Source: Conexibacter arvalis (GTDB lineage: Bacteria; Actinomycetota; Thermoleophilia; Solirubrobacterales; Solirubrobacteraceae). Taken from it: a stretch of 64,000 nucleotides of DNA. Below, piece after piece: positions 35,795-45,057 of this stretch. The stretch is taken from assembly GCF_014199525.1 (NCBI RefSeq), contig NZ_JACHNU010000002.1, positions 602,147 to 666,146 on the forward strand. Reading direction: 5' to 3'. Position 1 is the stretch's first letter. Each line of letters begins with the position of its first letter. Under the pieces are notes generated by a model. The model made no database searches. It was not told the origin of the DNA and saw nothing but the letters and a program-made list of their open reading frames with translations. A program made the position numbers and the translations under genes.

Positions 35795-36586
35795 TCAAGG
35801 GCGGCCGACGCGGCCGAGCGGAAGCGGCCACGCGGGGCGCTCGACGCCGTCGGGCAGCCGCCCCTCGTCGTCGAGCTTGTCGAGGTGGGCGGCGAGCGTG
35901 ACCGTCGCCGCCGCGCGCAGCTGCGGGGGCGCGTCGGCCCATGCCCGCGCGAGCAGCTCGTCGACGGTCCGGGCGCCGTCGTCGAGCGCCTCGAGCACGA
36001 GCCGCTCCCGCTCGAGGCGGTGGCTGACGTACTCGGCCAGCTTCGCCTTGGGGTCGGTCACGAGCGGCCCGTGGCCGGGGGCGATCGCCGCCGGCCGGCG
36101 CGCGCGCAGCCGCTCCAGGCTCGTCAGGTAGGCGGCGAGCGCGCCCGGCGCGGGGATCAGCAGCGAGCTGCCGCGGCCGAGCACGATGTCGCCGCTGAAG
36201 ACGATCGGCCCGAGCGCGAAGGCGAGGTGGTCTGGGGCATGGCCGGGCGTCGCGATCGCCGTCAGCGGCCCGGCGGCGTCGCCGTCGCCGAGCAGCAGGT
36301 CGGCGGCGTGCGCGGCGGCGACCGCGGCCGGGCCGGTCCGCTCCAGCAGCCCGCCGACCCCCTCGGCGTGGTCGGGATGGTCGTGCGTCAGGGCGATGCC
36401 GCCGAGCCCGCCGCGCGCCTCGAGCTCGGCCGCGAGCGCGTCGAGATGGGCGGCCAGCGCCGGGCCGGGATCGACGACCCACGCCGGATCGCGCCCGACG
36501 ATCCACGAGTTGGTCCCCTCCAGCGTGAACGGCCCGGGGTTGTCGGCGCGGATCACGGCGACGTCGTGGGCCGTGAGCAGTTCCAC
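35795..36586 (-). CDS. MBL-fold hydrolase, LACTB2-like
   Basis: A 263-residue metallo-beta-lactamase-fold protein with THDHPDH (His68, His70, Asp72, His73), an ATPGHAPDH block and a C-terminal winged-helix-like part (RTVDELLARAWAD). This domain pair is typical of LACTB2/beta-lactamase-like endoribonucleases, so RNA or another phosphodiester may be the substrate. The GTG start has GGGAG about nine bases upstream. It begins 11 bases after the stop of the sugar-dehydrogenase gene on the same strand and is probably its operon partner. Confidence 0.85.
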   Translation of the reverse strand: MELLTAHDVAVIRADNPGPFTLEGTNSWIVGRDPAWVVDPGPALAAHLDALAAELEARGGLGGIALTHDHPDHAEGVGGLLERTGPAAVAAAHAADLLLGDGDAAGPLTAIATPGHAPDHLAFALGPIVFSGDIVLGRGSSLLIPAPGALAAYLTSLERLRARRPAAIAPGHGPLVTDPKAKLAEYVSHRLERERLVLEALDDGARTVDELLARAWADAPPQLRAAATVTLAAHLDKLDDEGRLPDGVERPAWPLPLGRVGRP

Positions 36587-36597
36587 CGCCAGCTCCC

Positions 36598-37851
36598 TCA
36601 GCGGGGGTCGAGCCGGTAGACCGGGCCCTGCTGCGAGACCACGTAGACGCGACCGGCGAGGTCCTCGCCAAACGAGGTGACCGACGGCACCCGCAGCCCG
36701 AGCGCCCGTCGGTCGCGCGCTCTCGGCAGCCGCAGTCTCGCGCTCAGCAGCCGGCCGGCGCAGAAGTCGGCGTAGATATAGCGGCCCCGCAGCGCCGGGA
36801 GCCGCCGATCGCGCACGACGTAGCCGCCGGTGATCGAGCAGTTGCCGCCGGCATGCGAGTACTCGAGCACCGGCCGGACGTGGTCGCGGACGGTCAGGCC
36901 GTCGTCGGAGCGCACGGTCCCCTCCCACGCGCGCCAGCCGAAGTTGGCGCCGGCGCCGGTCCCGCGGCGCAGGAAGTCGACCTCCTCGCGCGCCTCCTGG
37001 CCGACGTCGGCGATCGCGACGTCGCCCGTGCGGCGGTCGAACGAGAAGCGCCACGGGTTGCGCAGGCCCCACCAGTAGATCTCCGGCTTCGCGCCGGCCC
37101 GTCCGACGAACGGATTGTCGGCGGGGATGCCGTACGGTCTGCCGCCGCTCGGCAGCGGGTCGATCCGCAGGACCTTGCCGAGCCAGGTCCCAAGGTTCTG
37201 GGCGTTGCCGATGCGGCCGTGCTGGTCGAAGGCGCCGCCGCCGTCGCCGAAACCGATGTAGAGATGTCCGTCCGGGCCGAACGTCACCAGGCCGCCGTTG
37301 TGGTTGGACTCCGGCTGGGCTTGGAACAGCAGCTGGCGGGCGCTGCCGCGGTCGGCTCGATCGGGGCTCGAGCCGCGTCTGAACTCGACGATCCGCGTGT
37401 CGCCGTCGCGGTCGGTGTAGTCGACGTAGAAGCGGCCGCTGCTGGCGTAGTCGGGCGCGAAGGCGACCGACAGCAGCCCCTGCTCGCCGCCCGACCGCAC
37501 GCGGTCGGAGATGTCGAGGAAGGGCGTGCGGACCGTCCTGCCGTTGCGCACGACGCGGATCCGTCCCTCCTGCTCGACGACGAACAGTCGGCTGCGGTCG
37601 CCGGGCGCCTGCGTCACGTGCACCGGCGCGTCGAAGCGGCCGATGCGCGTCAGCTTGTGGCCGCGGCGCTGCGCCGGCGCCGCCTGCGGGCCGCTCGCCG
37701 TGCGGCCTCCCGCGCCGTCGCCCTCGAGCGTCGCCGGGCCGGTTCTCGTCTGCACCGCGGGCGTGTCGCCGCAGGCGGCGAGCGCGACGCCGAGCGCCAG
37801 GAGGCTCGCCAGGAACGTGGTTGGCGCGCGGCGGTGCACGTACCCGAGCAT
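36598..37851 (-). CDS. PQQ-dependent sugar dehydrogenase-like lipoprotein
   Basis: A 417-residue six-bladed propeller of the soluble glucose/sorbosone dehydrogenase family. The lipobox LALGVALAACGD gives a lipid-anchored Cys27. Blocks typical of the family are GEQGLLSVAFAPDY, NHNGGLVTFGPDGHLYIGFGDGG, LGKVLRIDP and YWWGLRNPWRFSFD, the last containing the substrate-side Arg. These proteins oxidise aldoses outside the cell with PQQ and calcium, although many homologues have no proven activity. No PQQ biosynthesis gene is in the window. Confidence 0.92.
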   Translation of the reverse strand: MLGYVHRRAPTTFLASLLALGVALAACGDTPAVQTRTGPATLEGDGAGGRTASGPQAAPAQRRGHKLTRIGRFDAPVHVTQAPGDRSRLFVVEQEGRIRVVRNGRTVRTPFLDISDRVRSGGEQGLLSVAFAPDYASSGRFYVDYTDRDGDTRIVEFRRGSSPDRADRGSARQLLFQAQPESNHNGGLVTFGPDGHLYIGFGDGGGAFDQHGRIGNAQNLGTWLGKVLRIDPLPSGGRPYGIPADNPFVGRAGAKPEIYWWGLRNPWRFSFDRRTGDVAIADVGQEAREEVDFLRRGTGAGANFGWRAWEGTVRSDDGLTVRDHVRPVLEYSHAGGNCSITGGYVVRDRRLPALRGRYIYADFCAGRLLSARLRLPRARDRRALGLRVPSVTSFGEDLAGRVYVVSQQGPVYRLDPR

Positions 37852-37938
37852 TGCAGATCGGCCGGCTCCCGCCGACCACAGGGATGAGGTGCCGCGTCGC
37901 GGCGGCGCCTCCGTCCCCGTCGAAGAAGGATTCCCTCA

Positions 37939-39288
37939 ATGGCCATCGCCCCGCCCACGTCCGCCCTCGGGACCGCGTCGACCACGACCGGCGCGCCGCT
38001 GGAGGTCGGCGACGACCGCTGGAACGACCTGCTCGCCTTCTGCGGGCTCAACGACGCGGATCTCGCGCTGCTGGCCGACGCGGCGCCGGGGAGCGAGCTG
38101 GTCGAGGGGCTGCCCGACCTCTTCTACTCGCACGTGCTGGCCAAGCCGGAGCTGCGCGGGATCATCGAGCGCCACTCGACCGTCGAGCGCCTCGCGCAGA
38201 CGATGAAGCGCTACTTCCGCTCGGTCTTCAGCGGCGAGTTCGGGGCGCAGCGGCTCGGCGACGTCGTGCGCATCGGCGCCGTCCACGACCACATCGACCT
38301 GCCGATCGGCGCCTTCATCGGGGCGATACTGCAGCTCGACCGCGTCGCGATCCCGGCGATCGTCGAGCGCTACGCCGACGACCCGGTGCGTATGACGCAG
38401 GCGCTGCTCGCCTACCGCAAGGTCTCGACCGCCGACGTCGCGATCGTGACCCAGACCTTCATCGACGCGCGCGACCGCACCGTCGAGCTGGTCGAGCAGC
38501 TGGAGGCGCAGACCCGCCGCGTCGCCGAGGAGCAGCGCGAGGTGACGACGGTCTCGCAGTCGCTCGCCGCGGCCGCGCAGCAGTCGTACGCCTCGGCGAC
38601 CGAGCTGAGCCGCACCTCGACGGGGATCGCCGAGCGCGCGACCGGCGCCAACGAGCTGATGTCCCAGAGCGTCGAGCTGGCGCGCGGCGGCGCCGACGTG
38701 ACGACGGGGACCGACCGCGCCGTCGCCGACATGCGCGACGGCGTCGAGCAGATCTCCGAGCAGCTCGCCGCGCTGAGCGACCAGACGCGCGAGATCTCGA
38801 CGATCGTCACCGGCATCCGCGAGATCGCCGACCAGACCAACCTGCTCGCGCTCAACGCGGCGATCGAGGCGGCCCGCGCCGGCGAGCACGGCCGCGGCTT
38901 CGCCGTCGTCGCCGAGGAGGTCCGCCGCCTCGCCGACCGCACGCGCGAGGCGCTGCAGGACATCACGCAGCTCAACGCCAACTCGCTGGCGGCGATCGAG
39001 GCGGTCGGCGGCGCCGTCGAGACGACCGGCGACCAGGTCTCCTCGGTCGAGCGCCACGCCGGCGACGCGCGCGAGAGCTTCAACGCGATCAACGACGCGA
39101 TCGGCACGACCGCCGGCTCGCTCGGCGAGATCGTCGAGGGCGTCGGCGACGTCTCCCGCTCGGCCGACGAGCTGACCGGCGTCTCCCAGCAGGTCGCCTC
39201 GATGGCCGAGCGCCTCGGCACGCTCGGCGAGTCGCTCGCCGCCTCGCTCGACGACGCCCGCGCGCTGATCGAGGACGCGCGGCGGTAG
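37939..39288 (+). CDS. globin-coupled methyl-accepting chemotaxis transducer
   Basis: A 449-residue soluble receptor. The N-terminal 190 residues form a globin-sensor domain with the proximal heme histidine in [14 protein letters not shown] (His116). A coiled-coil linker leads to the MCP signalling domain, whose hairpin tip [20 protein letters not shown] is about residues 297-316. There is no transmembrane segment, so this is a HemAT-like cytoplasmic oxygen/NO/CO sensor that would control CheA. No che, fla or pil gene occurs nearby. A chain of short repeats follows the stop. Confidence 0.93.
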   Translation: MAIAPPTSALGTASTTTGAPLEVGDDRWNDLLAFCGLNDADLALLADAAPGSELVEGLPDLFYSHVLAKPELRGIIERHSTVERLAQTMKRYFRSVFSGEFGAQRLGDVVRIGAVHDHIDLPIGAFIGAILQLDRVAIPAIVERYADDPVRMTQALLAYRKVSTADVAIVTQTFIDARDRTVELVEQLEAQTRRVAEEQREVTTVSQSLAAAAQQSYASATELSRTSTGIAERATGANELMSQSVELARGGADVTTGTDRAVADMRDGVEQISEQLAALSDQTREISTIVTGIREIADQTNLLALNAAIEAARAGEHGRGFAVVAEEVRRLADRTREALQDITQLNANSLAAIEAVGGAVETTGDQVSSVERHAGDARESFNAINDAIGTTAGSLGEIVEGVGDVSRSADELTGVSQQVASMAERLGTLGESLAASLDDARALIEDARR

Positions 39289-39313
39289 CGCCGCACGTGC
39301 AGGAAAAGCGGCC

Positions 39314-39418
39314 CGCCAGGCGCGGCGGGCGGGCCTGGTCTGACGGGCCGCGCGCGGGAGATCGATAGCGCGCCAGGCGGGGCGGGTGGGCCTGATCCCG
39401 ACGGGCCGCGCGCGGGAG
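39314..39418. repeat. imperfect tandem duplication with hairpins
   Basis: Two about 47-base copies beginning CGCCAGGCG and ending GACGGGCCGCGCGCGGGAG lie at 39314-39360 and 39371-39418. Each contains CCAGGC...GCCTG arms able to form a hairpin. They fill the 196-base gap between the chemoreceptor gene and the convergent synthetase gene and may act as a double transcript end. Confidence 0.65.
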
Positions 39419-39484
39419 CGCTGAAGATCCGCGCGCGGCGAGGTCCCCCGACCCGCCGCGCGCGCCGCCTCCCTGGTGGAGGCC

Positions 39485-41671
39485 CTACGACTCAGGCCAC
39501 GGCGCGAGCGCGACCAGCCCCTCCTGGCCGGCGGCCGCCCACAGCTCCTCGGCGACGTGCGGCGCCAGCGGCGCCAGGCACTGGACCGCGGTCAGCAGCG
39601 CGCCCTGGAGCGCCGCCGTGTCGCTCGGCGCCAGCTCGCCCTGCTGTCTGATCACGCGCTGCTCGAAGTCTCTGATCCGCTCGACGAGCGTCATCACGTT
39701 GCGGGCGGCGCGATGGGTCTCCAGTCCCTCCATGTTCTCGGTGATCCGCCGCAGCGCGACCGAGCGCCAGTTCTCCAGCCGCCCGCGCAGCTTCACCGCC
39801 CCTTCGGCGGGATCGGGCTCGGGGACGACGCCGACGCCCTCGATCCGCGGCAGCGCGTAGCCCCAGAAGCCGACCAGCCAGCGGCGGCAGTACTGCAGCG
39901 CCTGGTCAGTCCACGTCAGCACGTTGGTCGGCGCGGCGGCGTAGAGGACGGCGAGCCGGACAGTGTCGGCGCCGACGCGCTGGAGCAGCTCGTCGGGGTC
40001 GACGACGTTGCCGAGGTGCTTGCTCATCTTGCGGCCGTCGAGGTGGACCATCTCGTGCATCAGCACGCGCTCGTGCGGCTCGCCGTGCTCGAGGTGCGGC
40101 AGCACGCCGACGTCGCGCAGGACCTTCGCCGTCATCCGCTGGTCGAACATCGAGCCGCCGCCGTCGGCGCCCCAGATCACCTGGTGGACCGGCAGCCAGC
40201 GCTCCATCTCGCTGTGGGAGAACATCTCGCTCGCGCGCTCGCCGGCCGGCGCGGAGAAGGGGAACCACTGCCACAGCCCGTCGACGTGGCAGTCGAGCGT
40301 GTCGGTCTCGCGCCGCGCGGCGCCGCCGCAGCTCGGACAGGTCGTCTGGACGAAGTCGTCGCGCTGGGCGAGGACGTTGCCCTCGCCGGTCGGGCGCAGG
40401 TCGTCGGGCAGCCGCACCGGCAGCTGCTCCTCGGGGACCGGCACCGTGCCGCAGGCGTCGCAGTGGACGAGCGGGATCGGCGCGCCCCAGGCCCGCTGGC
40501 GCGAGATCGGGAAGTCGCGCGCCTTGTAGCGGGCCGCCTCGCGCACCCGCGGCGGCCCGGGCGGCAGCTTCCACGCGAACAGCGCCGCGCCCTTCGACGG
40601 CAGCCGTCTCGCGATCGCCGCGTCGGTGCGGTCGACCGCCGGGACGCCGAGCACCGCGGTGCGGCCGAAGCGGGCGTCGACCGCCGGCGTGACGACGACC
40701 GGCAGCGGGTCTCTGTAGCCGGCGATGCCGAGCGTGCGGCCGCTGTCGACGATCGGGACGTTGTCGGCGCCGCGCTCGTCGCGGGCGATCCCGCCGCTGC
40801 GGATGCGCGCGACCTGGGCGCGGACGTCGTCGTCGAGGATCCACGCGTCGATCTCCGGGTGGCTCGGCGAGATCGCGACGAACTCGGCCTGCTCGACGGC
40901 GTCGGCGTGCGGGGTGAAGACGGTCAGCTGGGTGCCGTCGAGCGTCGCGCCGTCGAGCTCGACGCCGTCGACGCGGCCGAGCATCGTCCGCTGCGCGCCG
41001 ACGGCCGCCGGGTTCCAGCCGCCGAGCCGCTCCATCCCTCTCTCGTTCTCCTCCAGGTACCGGCTGACGCCGAGGTACCACTGGGAGCGCTCGACGAGGC
41101 GGGTCGGCTCGTGGCAGCGCCAGCAGGCGCCCTCCTCGACCTGGAGGCTGGCGAGCACCGTCTTGCAGTTGTCGCACCAGTCGACCTGGCCCTCGGCGTG
41201 GTAGACGAGGCCCTCTCTCTGCAGCAGCAGGAACAGCCACTGGGTCCACTTGTACAGCTCGGGCTCGCTCGTGACCCACTCGCGCTCCCAGTCGAACGAG
41301 TAGCCGAGCCGGTCGAACTGCTCGCGCATCCGCGCGCGGCACTGCTGAACCCATTCGTTCGGCGTCAGCTCGTTGCGGATCGCGCCGATCTCGGTCGGCA
41401 GCCCGAAGGCGTCGAAGCCGATCGAGAACAGCACCGACCGCCCGCGCGTGCGCAGGAAGCGGGCGTACGCGTCGCTTATCGAGTAGCTGCGGATGTGGCC
41501 CATGTGGGCGCTGCCCGAGGTGAAGGGGCAGGCCGCGAAGATGTAGGCGGGCCGCTCGCCCTCGCGCGGGGCGGGCGTGGCGAAGGCGCCGGCCTCGCGC
41601 CATGCCTCCTGCCAGCGGGCTTCGATCGCTGCCGGGGCGTAGTCCGGCGTGACGCTTTGTGAGGCCATCAT
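39485..41671 (-). CDS. divergent leucyl-tRNA synthetase paralogue lacking the C-terminal domain
   Basis: A 728-residue class I synthetase of leucyl type. HMGH (56-59) replaces HIGH and KMSKH (548-552) replaces KMSKS. FDAFGLPTE, the zinc-type CDNCK...CWRCHEP and CDACGT...CPSCGG pairs and the anticodon-binding helices follow LeuRS order. Differences are notable. The editing motif TTRPDT is TPHADA; the leucine-pocket region TFVDSSWY is CHVDGLWQW; and the chain stops soon after PHVAEELW, without the C-terminal domain that normally reaches the tRNA-Leu elbow and long variable arm. Start is ATG 41671 or 41668, behind a G-run. It lies 198 bases downstream of an interrupted tRNA on the same strand. 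Probably not the house-keeping LeuRS. Confidence 0.88.
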   Translation of the reverse strand: MMASQSVTPDYAPAAIEARWQEAWREAGAFATPAPREGERPAYIFAACPFTSGSAHMGHIRSYSISDAYARFLRTRGRSVLFSIGFDAFGLPTEIGAIRNELTPNEWVQQCRARMREQFDRLGYSFDWEREWVTSEPELYKWTQWLFLLLQREGLVYHAEGQVDWCDNCKTVLASLQVEEGACWRCHEPTRLVERSQWYLGVSRYLEENERGMERLGGWNPAAVGAQRTMLGRVDGVELDGATLDGTQLTVFTPHADAVEQAEFVAISPSHPEIDAWILDDDVRAQVARIRSGGIARDERGADNVPIVDSGRTLGIAGYRDPLPVVVTPAVDARFGRTAVLGVPAVDRTDAAIARRLPSKGAALFAWKLPPGPPRVREAARYKARDFPISRQRAWGAPIPLVHCDACGTVPVPEEQLPVRLPDDLRPTGEGNVLAQRDDFVQTTCPSCGGAARRETDTLDCHVDGLWQWFPFSAPAGERASEMFSHSEMERWLPVHQVIWGADGGGSMFDQRMTAKVLRDVGVLPHLEHGEPHERVLMHEMVHLDGRKMSKHLGNVVDPDELLQRVGADTVRLAVLYAAAPTNVLTWTDQALQYCRRWLVGFWGYALPRIEGVGVVPEPDPAEGAVKLRGRLENWRSVALRRITENMEGLETHRAARNVMTLVERIRDFEQRVIRQQGELAPSDTAALQGALLTAVQCLAPLAPHVAEELWAAAGQEGLVALAPWPES

Positions 41672-41869
41672 CCCCCCAGTTCGGCCTGGCGTGGAACTGT
41701 TCAACGCGGCGTCGCGACGCGCCCCATGCGCGTTCGCGCTCGACCGTGAGCTCTCGAGTCGACGAAGAGGTCTGCGCGCATCAACGACCGATGCACGATC
41801 TTCGGCTTCATTACGATCGTTGTTCGGATTCACGAATTACGTCAATCCGCTGCTGCACCACATCTCCAA

Positions 41870-42086
<217 letters not shown>

Positions 42087-42131
42087 TCGCAACGACTGAG
42101 CCGCACCGCGTCCCCCGGGCAGCTCGAAGCG

Positions 42132-42161
42132 AGTATATGCAGGCCGTTCCGCCGAAGTCAA
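42132..42161 (-). promoter_or_regulatory. strong sigma-70-type promoter for the interrupted tRNA
   Basis: On the minus strand, -35 TTGACT (42161-42156) and -10 TATACT (42137-42132) are separated by 18 bases, with a predicted start near 42125, about 39 bases before the tRNA 5' end. It is among the best -35/-10 matches I found in the window, as expected for a stable RNA. The surrounding 41.7-42.35 kb is visibly less GC-rich than the rest. Confidence 0.72.
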
Positions 42162-42335
42162 TTAGAGCGTTGTTTCTGCGCAGACACGGCGAAAACGCCA
42201 CCGTTTTCGATCCGTCTTGCAACGTTCCTGAGCGGTCTGTAGGCTGGCCGAAGCCGCTGTCGAGGAGGGGGTTCCGGGCGGCTCTCCCATCCGTGGTGCA
42301 CGCACGCCTTCGGCGCTGTCGAGGTGCAATTAACC

Positions 42336-43427
42336 ATGTCATCATTCATTTCCGCCGGTGCCGGGGCCGACGCTCCCCAGCGCCCACGCGCCACCGTTCG
42401 CGTCTTCGAGCTGCACGGGCCCGGCTCGGTGCTGGCCACCCGCCGCGCGCTGCCGCACGCCGGGACGCTGCTGCGGGTCGAGACGACCGGCGTCTGCGGC
42501 ACCGACCATCACATCTGGGCCGGCGCGATCGAGGTCCCCGTCCCGCTGCTGCTCGGGCACGAGGTGATCGGCCGCGTCGAGCGCCTCCCCGCCGACCACG
42601 GGCTGGTCGCCGCGGCACAGCTGGCCGCGGGCGATCGCGTGCTGATCGCGCCCGGGGTCCCGTGCGGCGCGTGCGCGGGCTGCACCGGCGGCGACCGCTG
42701 CCTCGACCGCCCCTGCTACGGCCTGACGATGACCGGCGACGGGCTGACCGGCGGCTTCTCGCCGTACATGGAGCTGCTGCCGGGCACCCGCCTCTTCCAC
42801 ATCCCCGAGCGGGCGCCGGCCGAGCGGCTCGTCTTCGCCGAGCCGATGGCCTGCGTGCTGAGCGCGCTGAGAAAGGCCTTCGGCGAGCGGTTCGCGCCCA
42901 AGGGCGCCGGCGGGCTCGTGCTCGGCTTCGGCGTGATCGGCCTCTGCTCGGCCGTCGCGCTCGCCGCCGCCGGCGCGATCCCGACCGTGGTCGAGTTCGA
43001 CGCCAGACGGCGCGCGCTCGCCGCCGCGCTCGGCTTCGCCACGCTCGCCACCTCCGAGGAGGCGGCGGCCGTCGCCTCCTCGCGCGACGGCTTCGACCTC
43101 GTCGTCGACGCCGCCGGCACGCCGGCCGCCTTCGCCGGCGCGCTGCGGCTGCTCGGCTGGGGCGGGACCCTGGTCGAGCTCGGCAACTTCGCCGACCTCG
43201 GCGAGGTCGCGATCAAGCCGAGCGACATCTGCCTGCGCGATCTGCGAATCGTCGGCAGCGGCGAGACCTTCTACGACGACTTCCCGGCGGCGATCCGCCT
43301 GGTCGTCGAGACGCCGGTCGAGATCGAGCACGCGATCACCGACGTCCACCGCTTCGACGCACTCGAGGATCCCAGCGAGCTGTTCACCGCTCGCGCGGCC
43401 GGAAAGGCGATGGTCTCCTTCACATGA
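42336..43427 (+). CDS. zinc-dependent medium-chain dehydrogenase
   Basis: A 363-residue MDR-type alcohol/polyol dehydrogenase. The catalytic zinc ligands are Cys54 (GVCGTDHH) and Glu76 with His75 (LLGHEVIGR), and the structural zinc cluster is the four-Cys run in CGACAGCTGGDRCLDRPC. The Rossmann part is LVLGFGVIGLCSAVALAAAG. The best overall resemblance is to threonine/sorbitol dehydrogenase-type enzymes; the substrate is unknown. ATG 42336 was chosen; GTG four codons upstream is possible. Its stop overlaps the aldolase start by four bases. It runs divergently from the tRNA/LeuRS-like unit. Confidence 0.9.
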   Translation: MSSFISAGAGADAPQRPRATVRVFELHGPGSVLATRRALPHAGTLLRVETTGVCGTDHHIWAGAIEVPVPLLLGHEVIGRVERLPADHGLVAAAQLAAGDRVLIAPGVPCGACAGCTGGDRCLDRPCYGLTMTGDGLTGGFSPYMELLPGTRLFHIPERAPAERLVFAEPMACVLSALRKAFGERFAPKGAGGLVLGFGVIGLCSAVALAAAGAIPTVVEFDARRRALAAALGFATLATSEEAAAVASSRDGFDLVVDAAGTPAAFAGALRLLGWGGTLVELGNFADLGEVAIKPSDICLRDLRIVGSGETFYDDFPAAIRLVVETPVEIEHAITDVHRFDALEDPSELFTARAAGKAMVSFT

Positions 43428-44347
43428 GCCCCAGCACCGCGTTCGGCAACGGCGACGGGCCCACGCGGCCGGAAGGCGCGCAGGTCCTGCTGCTGACGCC
43501 GTTCACCGACGACGGCGAGGTCGACGAGCGCTCGCTCGCCTCGCTGGTCGACTACGTGATCGACGGCGGCATAGACGGCATCGTCGGCCTCGGCACGACC
43601 GGCGAGTTCTTCACGCTGTCGGTCGACGAGCAGGCGCAGCTGATGACGACGCTGGCGAAGGTCGTCGCCGGGCGCGTGCCGATCACCTACGGCGTCGGCA
43701 ACAGCGCCACCAGCGTCTCGATCGCGCTCGCCAGGCACGCGCAGGCGCTCGGCGCCGAGTGCGTGATGCTCCAGCCGCCGTACTACTTCGACCACACCGC
43801 CGCCTCGACCGAGGCCCACTTCACCGCCGTCGCGGCCGCGGTCGAGCTGCCGGTGATGGCCTACGACGGCGGCGCCGGGATCGAGCTGAGCGTCGAGCGG
43901 GTCCGCCGCATCAGCGAGCAGGCGCCGAACGTGCGCTACGTGAAGATGTCGATCGTCGACCCCGCGAAGGTGCTCGCGATGCGCGAGGGGGCGCCGGCGG
44001 TCGAGGTGCTCGTCGGCGACGAGAACATGCTGCTGATGGGGCTGCGCCACGGCGCGATCGGCAGCACCGTCGGCTGGAGCAACGTCGACCCGAGCGCGAT
44101 CGCGCGCGTCCACCGCAGCTTCGAGGACGGCGAGCTCGACGCCGCCCGCACCGTCCTGCTGCGCGAGGTCGTCCCGGCGGTCTCGCCGTGCATCACCGCC
44201 AAGAACGGCTGGATCCGCAGCTACAAGGAGATCCTCGCCGCAAAGGGCGTGATCGCCTCGCCCGCGACGCGGCTGCCGCTGACCCCGCTGGACCCCGTCC
44301 GCAGAGAAGAGGTGCTGGCCGCGATGCAGGAGCTGAAGCTGCTGTGA
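43424..44347 (+). CDS. DapA-family (dihydrodipicolinate synthase/N-acetylneuraminate lyase type) aldolase
   Basis: A 307-residue class I aldolase. The Schiff-base lysine is Lys174 in VRYVKMS, the carboxylate-binding GTTGEFFTLS is at 58-67, and Tyr147 lies in VMAYDGG, where DapA has a YNxP motif. It therefore condenses or cleaves pyruvate-type substrates, but the changed YNxP motif and the operon (dehydrogenase, aldolase, phosphatase) argue against lysine synthesis and for a 2-oxo-sugar-acid or similar route. It overlaps both neighbours by four bases. Confidence 0.9.
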   Translation: MSPSTAFGNGDGPTRPEGAQVLLLTPFTDDGEVDERSLASLVDYVIDGGIDGIVGLGTTGEFFTLSVDEQAQLMTTLAKVVAGRVPITYGVGNSATSVSIALARHAQALGAECVMLQPPYYFDHTAASTEAHFTAVAAAVELPVMAYDGGAGIELSVERVRRISEQAPNVRYVKMSIVDPAKVLAMREGAPAVEVLVGDENMLLMGLRHGAIGSTVGWSNVDPSAIARVHRSFEDGELDAARTVLLREVVPAVSPCITAKNGWIRSYKEILAAKGVIASPATRLPLTPLDPVRREEVLAAMQELKLL

Positions 44348-44985
44348 GGGACGGCCGCTGCAGACTGGCTCTATTCGACCTCGACGGCGTCCTGGTCGAC
44401 TCGCGGGCCGCAATGGAAGAGGCGTGGGAGGCGGTCCAGCGGGACCTCGGCGTGACGGTGCCGTTCGCCGCCTACTTCCGCGAGATCGGCCGGCCGTTCG
44501 CCGACATCATGGAGCGGCTGGGGCTGGAGCGGCAGCGCGAGGAGATCGAGCGGGTCTACTTCGCCACCGCGCTGCGCACCGCGCCGCGCGTGCCGGCATT
44601 CCCCGGCGTCGGGGCGGCGCTCGCGCGGCTGGCGGTCGCCGGCGTCAAGCTCGGCGTCGTCACCTCGAAGGCGCGGCCGCAGACCTACTGGGCGCTGTCG
44701 CAGTTCGACGTGCCGTTCGAGACCGTCCAGACGCCGGAGGACCGCCATCCCGGCAAGCCGTCGCCGTGGCCGCTGCTGATCGCCGCCAGCGAGGCGCGCA
44801 CCGACGTCGCCGACGCCGTCTTCATAGGCGACATGGACGTCGACTGCGCCGCCGCGCGGCATGCCGGGATGCGCTTCATGCACGCGGCCTGGGGCTACGG
44901 CCGCAGGCCCGACGGCTGCGCCCAGCTGCGCTCGACCGCCGAGATCGGCGAGCTCGTGCGGATGCCGCTGCGCGACGCCGCCTGA
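44344..44985 (+). CDS. HAD-family phosphatase
   Basis: A 213-residue haloacid-dehalogenase-type hydrolase. The nucleophile motif is LFDLDGVLVDS (Asp12, Asp14), motif II is VVTSKAR, and motif III/IV is KPSPWPLL...FIGDMDVD. The layout matches phosphoglycolate phosphatase/beta-phosphoglucomutase relatives. The GTG start overlaps the aldolase stop. Together the three genes suggest oxidation of a hydroxy compound, aldol chemistry with pyruvate, and removal of a phosphate; the actual compound is unknown. A strong hairpin follows. Confidence 0.9.
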   Translation: MRDGRCRLALFDLDGVLVDSRAAMEEAWEAVQRDLGVTVPFAAYFREIGRPFADIMERLGLERQREEIERVYFATALRTAPRVPAFPGVGAALARLAVAGVKLGVVTSKARPQTYWALSQFDVPFETVQTPEDRHPGKPSPWPLLIAASEARTDVADAVFIGDMDVDCAAARHAGMRFMHAAWGYGRRPDGCAQLRSTAEIGELVRMPLRDAA

Positions 44986-45008
44986 CGGGGGCCCGCCGCG
45001 GCATGAGG

Positions 45009-45043
45009 TGCGAGTCTTGGTCGCTGAGCGACCAGAACTCGCA
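45009..45043. terminator. 35-bp two-tier hairpin between convergent genes
   Basis: TGCGAGT pairs with ACTCGCA and, after an internal CT/GA mismatch, TGGTCGC pairs with GCGACCA around the loop TGA. It lies 23 bases after the HAD phosphatase stop and 14 bases before the end of the convergent GTPase gene, so it can serve both strands. No clear U-tract. Confidence 0.75.
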
Positions 45044-45057
45044 TGTCATCGCGGTGG

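Noticed and set aside
41672-41833. N-terminal extension of the LeuRS-like protein to an upstream GTG
   Set aside because: The extra 54 residues have no synthetase character and lie in lower-GC DNA; the family N-terminus begins at MASQSVTPDYAPAAIEARW, with a G-run just before the ATG.
42137-43423. Long frame upstream of the DapA-type aldolase
   Set aside because: Translation is Arg/Pro-rich and antisense to nothing useful; it is a frame shadow of the dehydrogenase gene, and the aldolase begins at the ATGA overlap.
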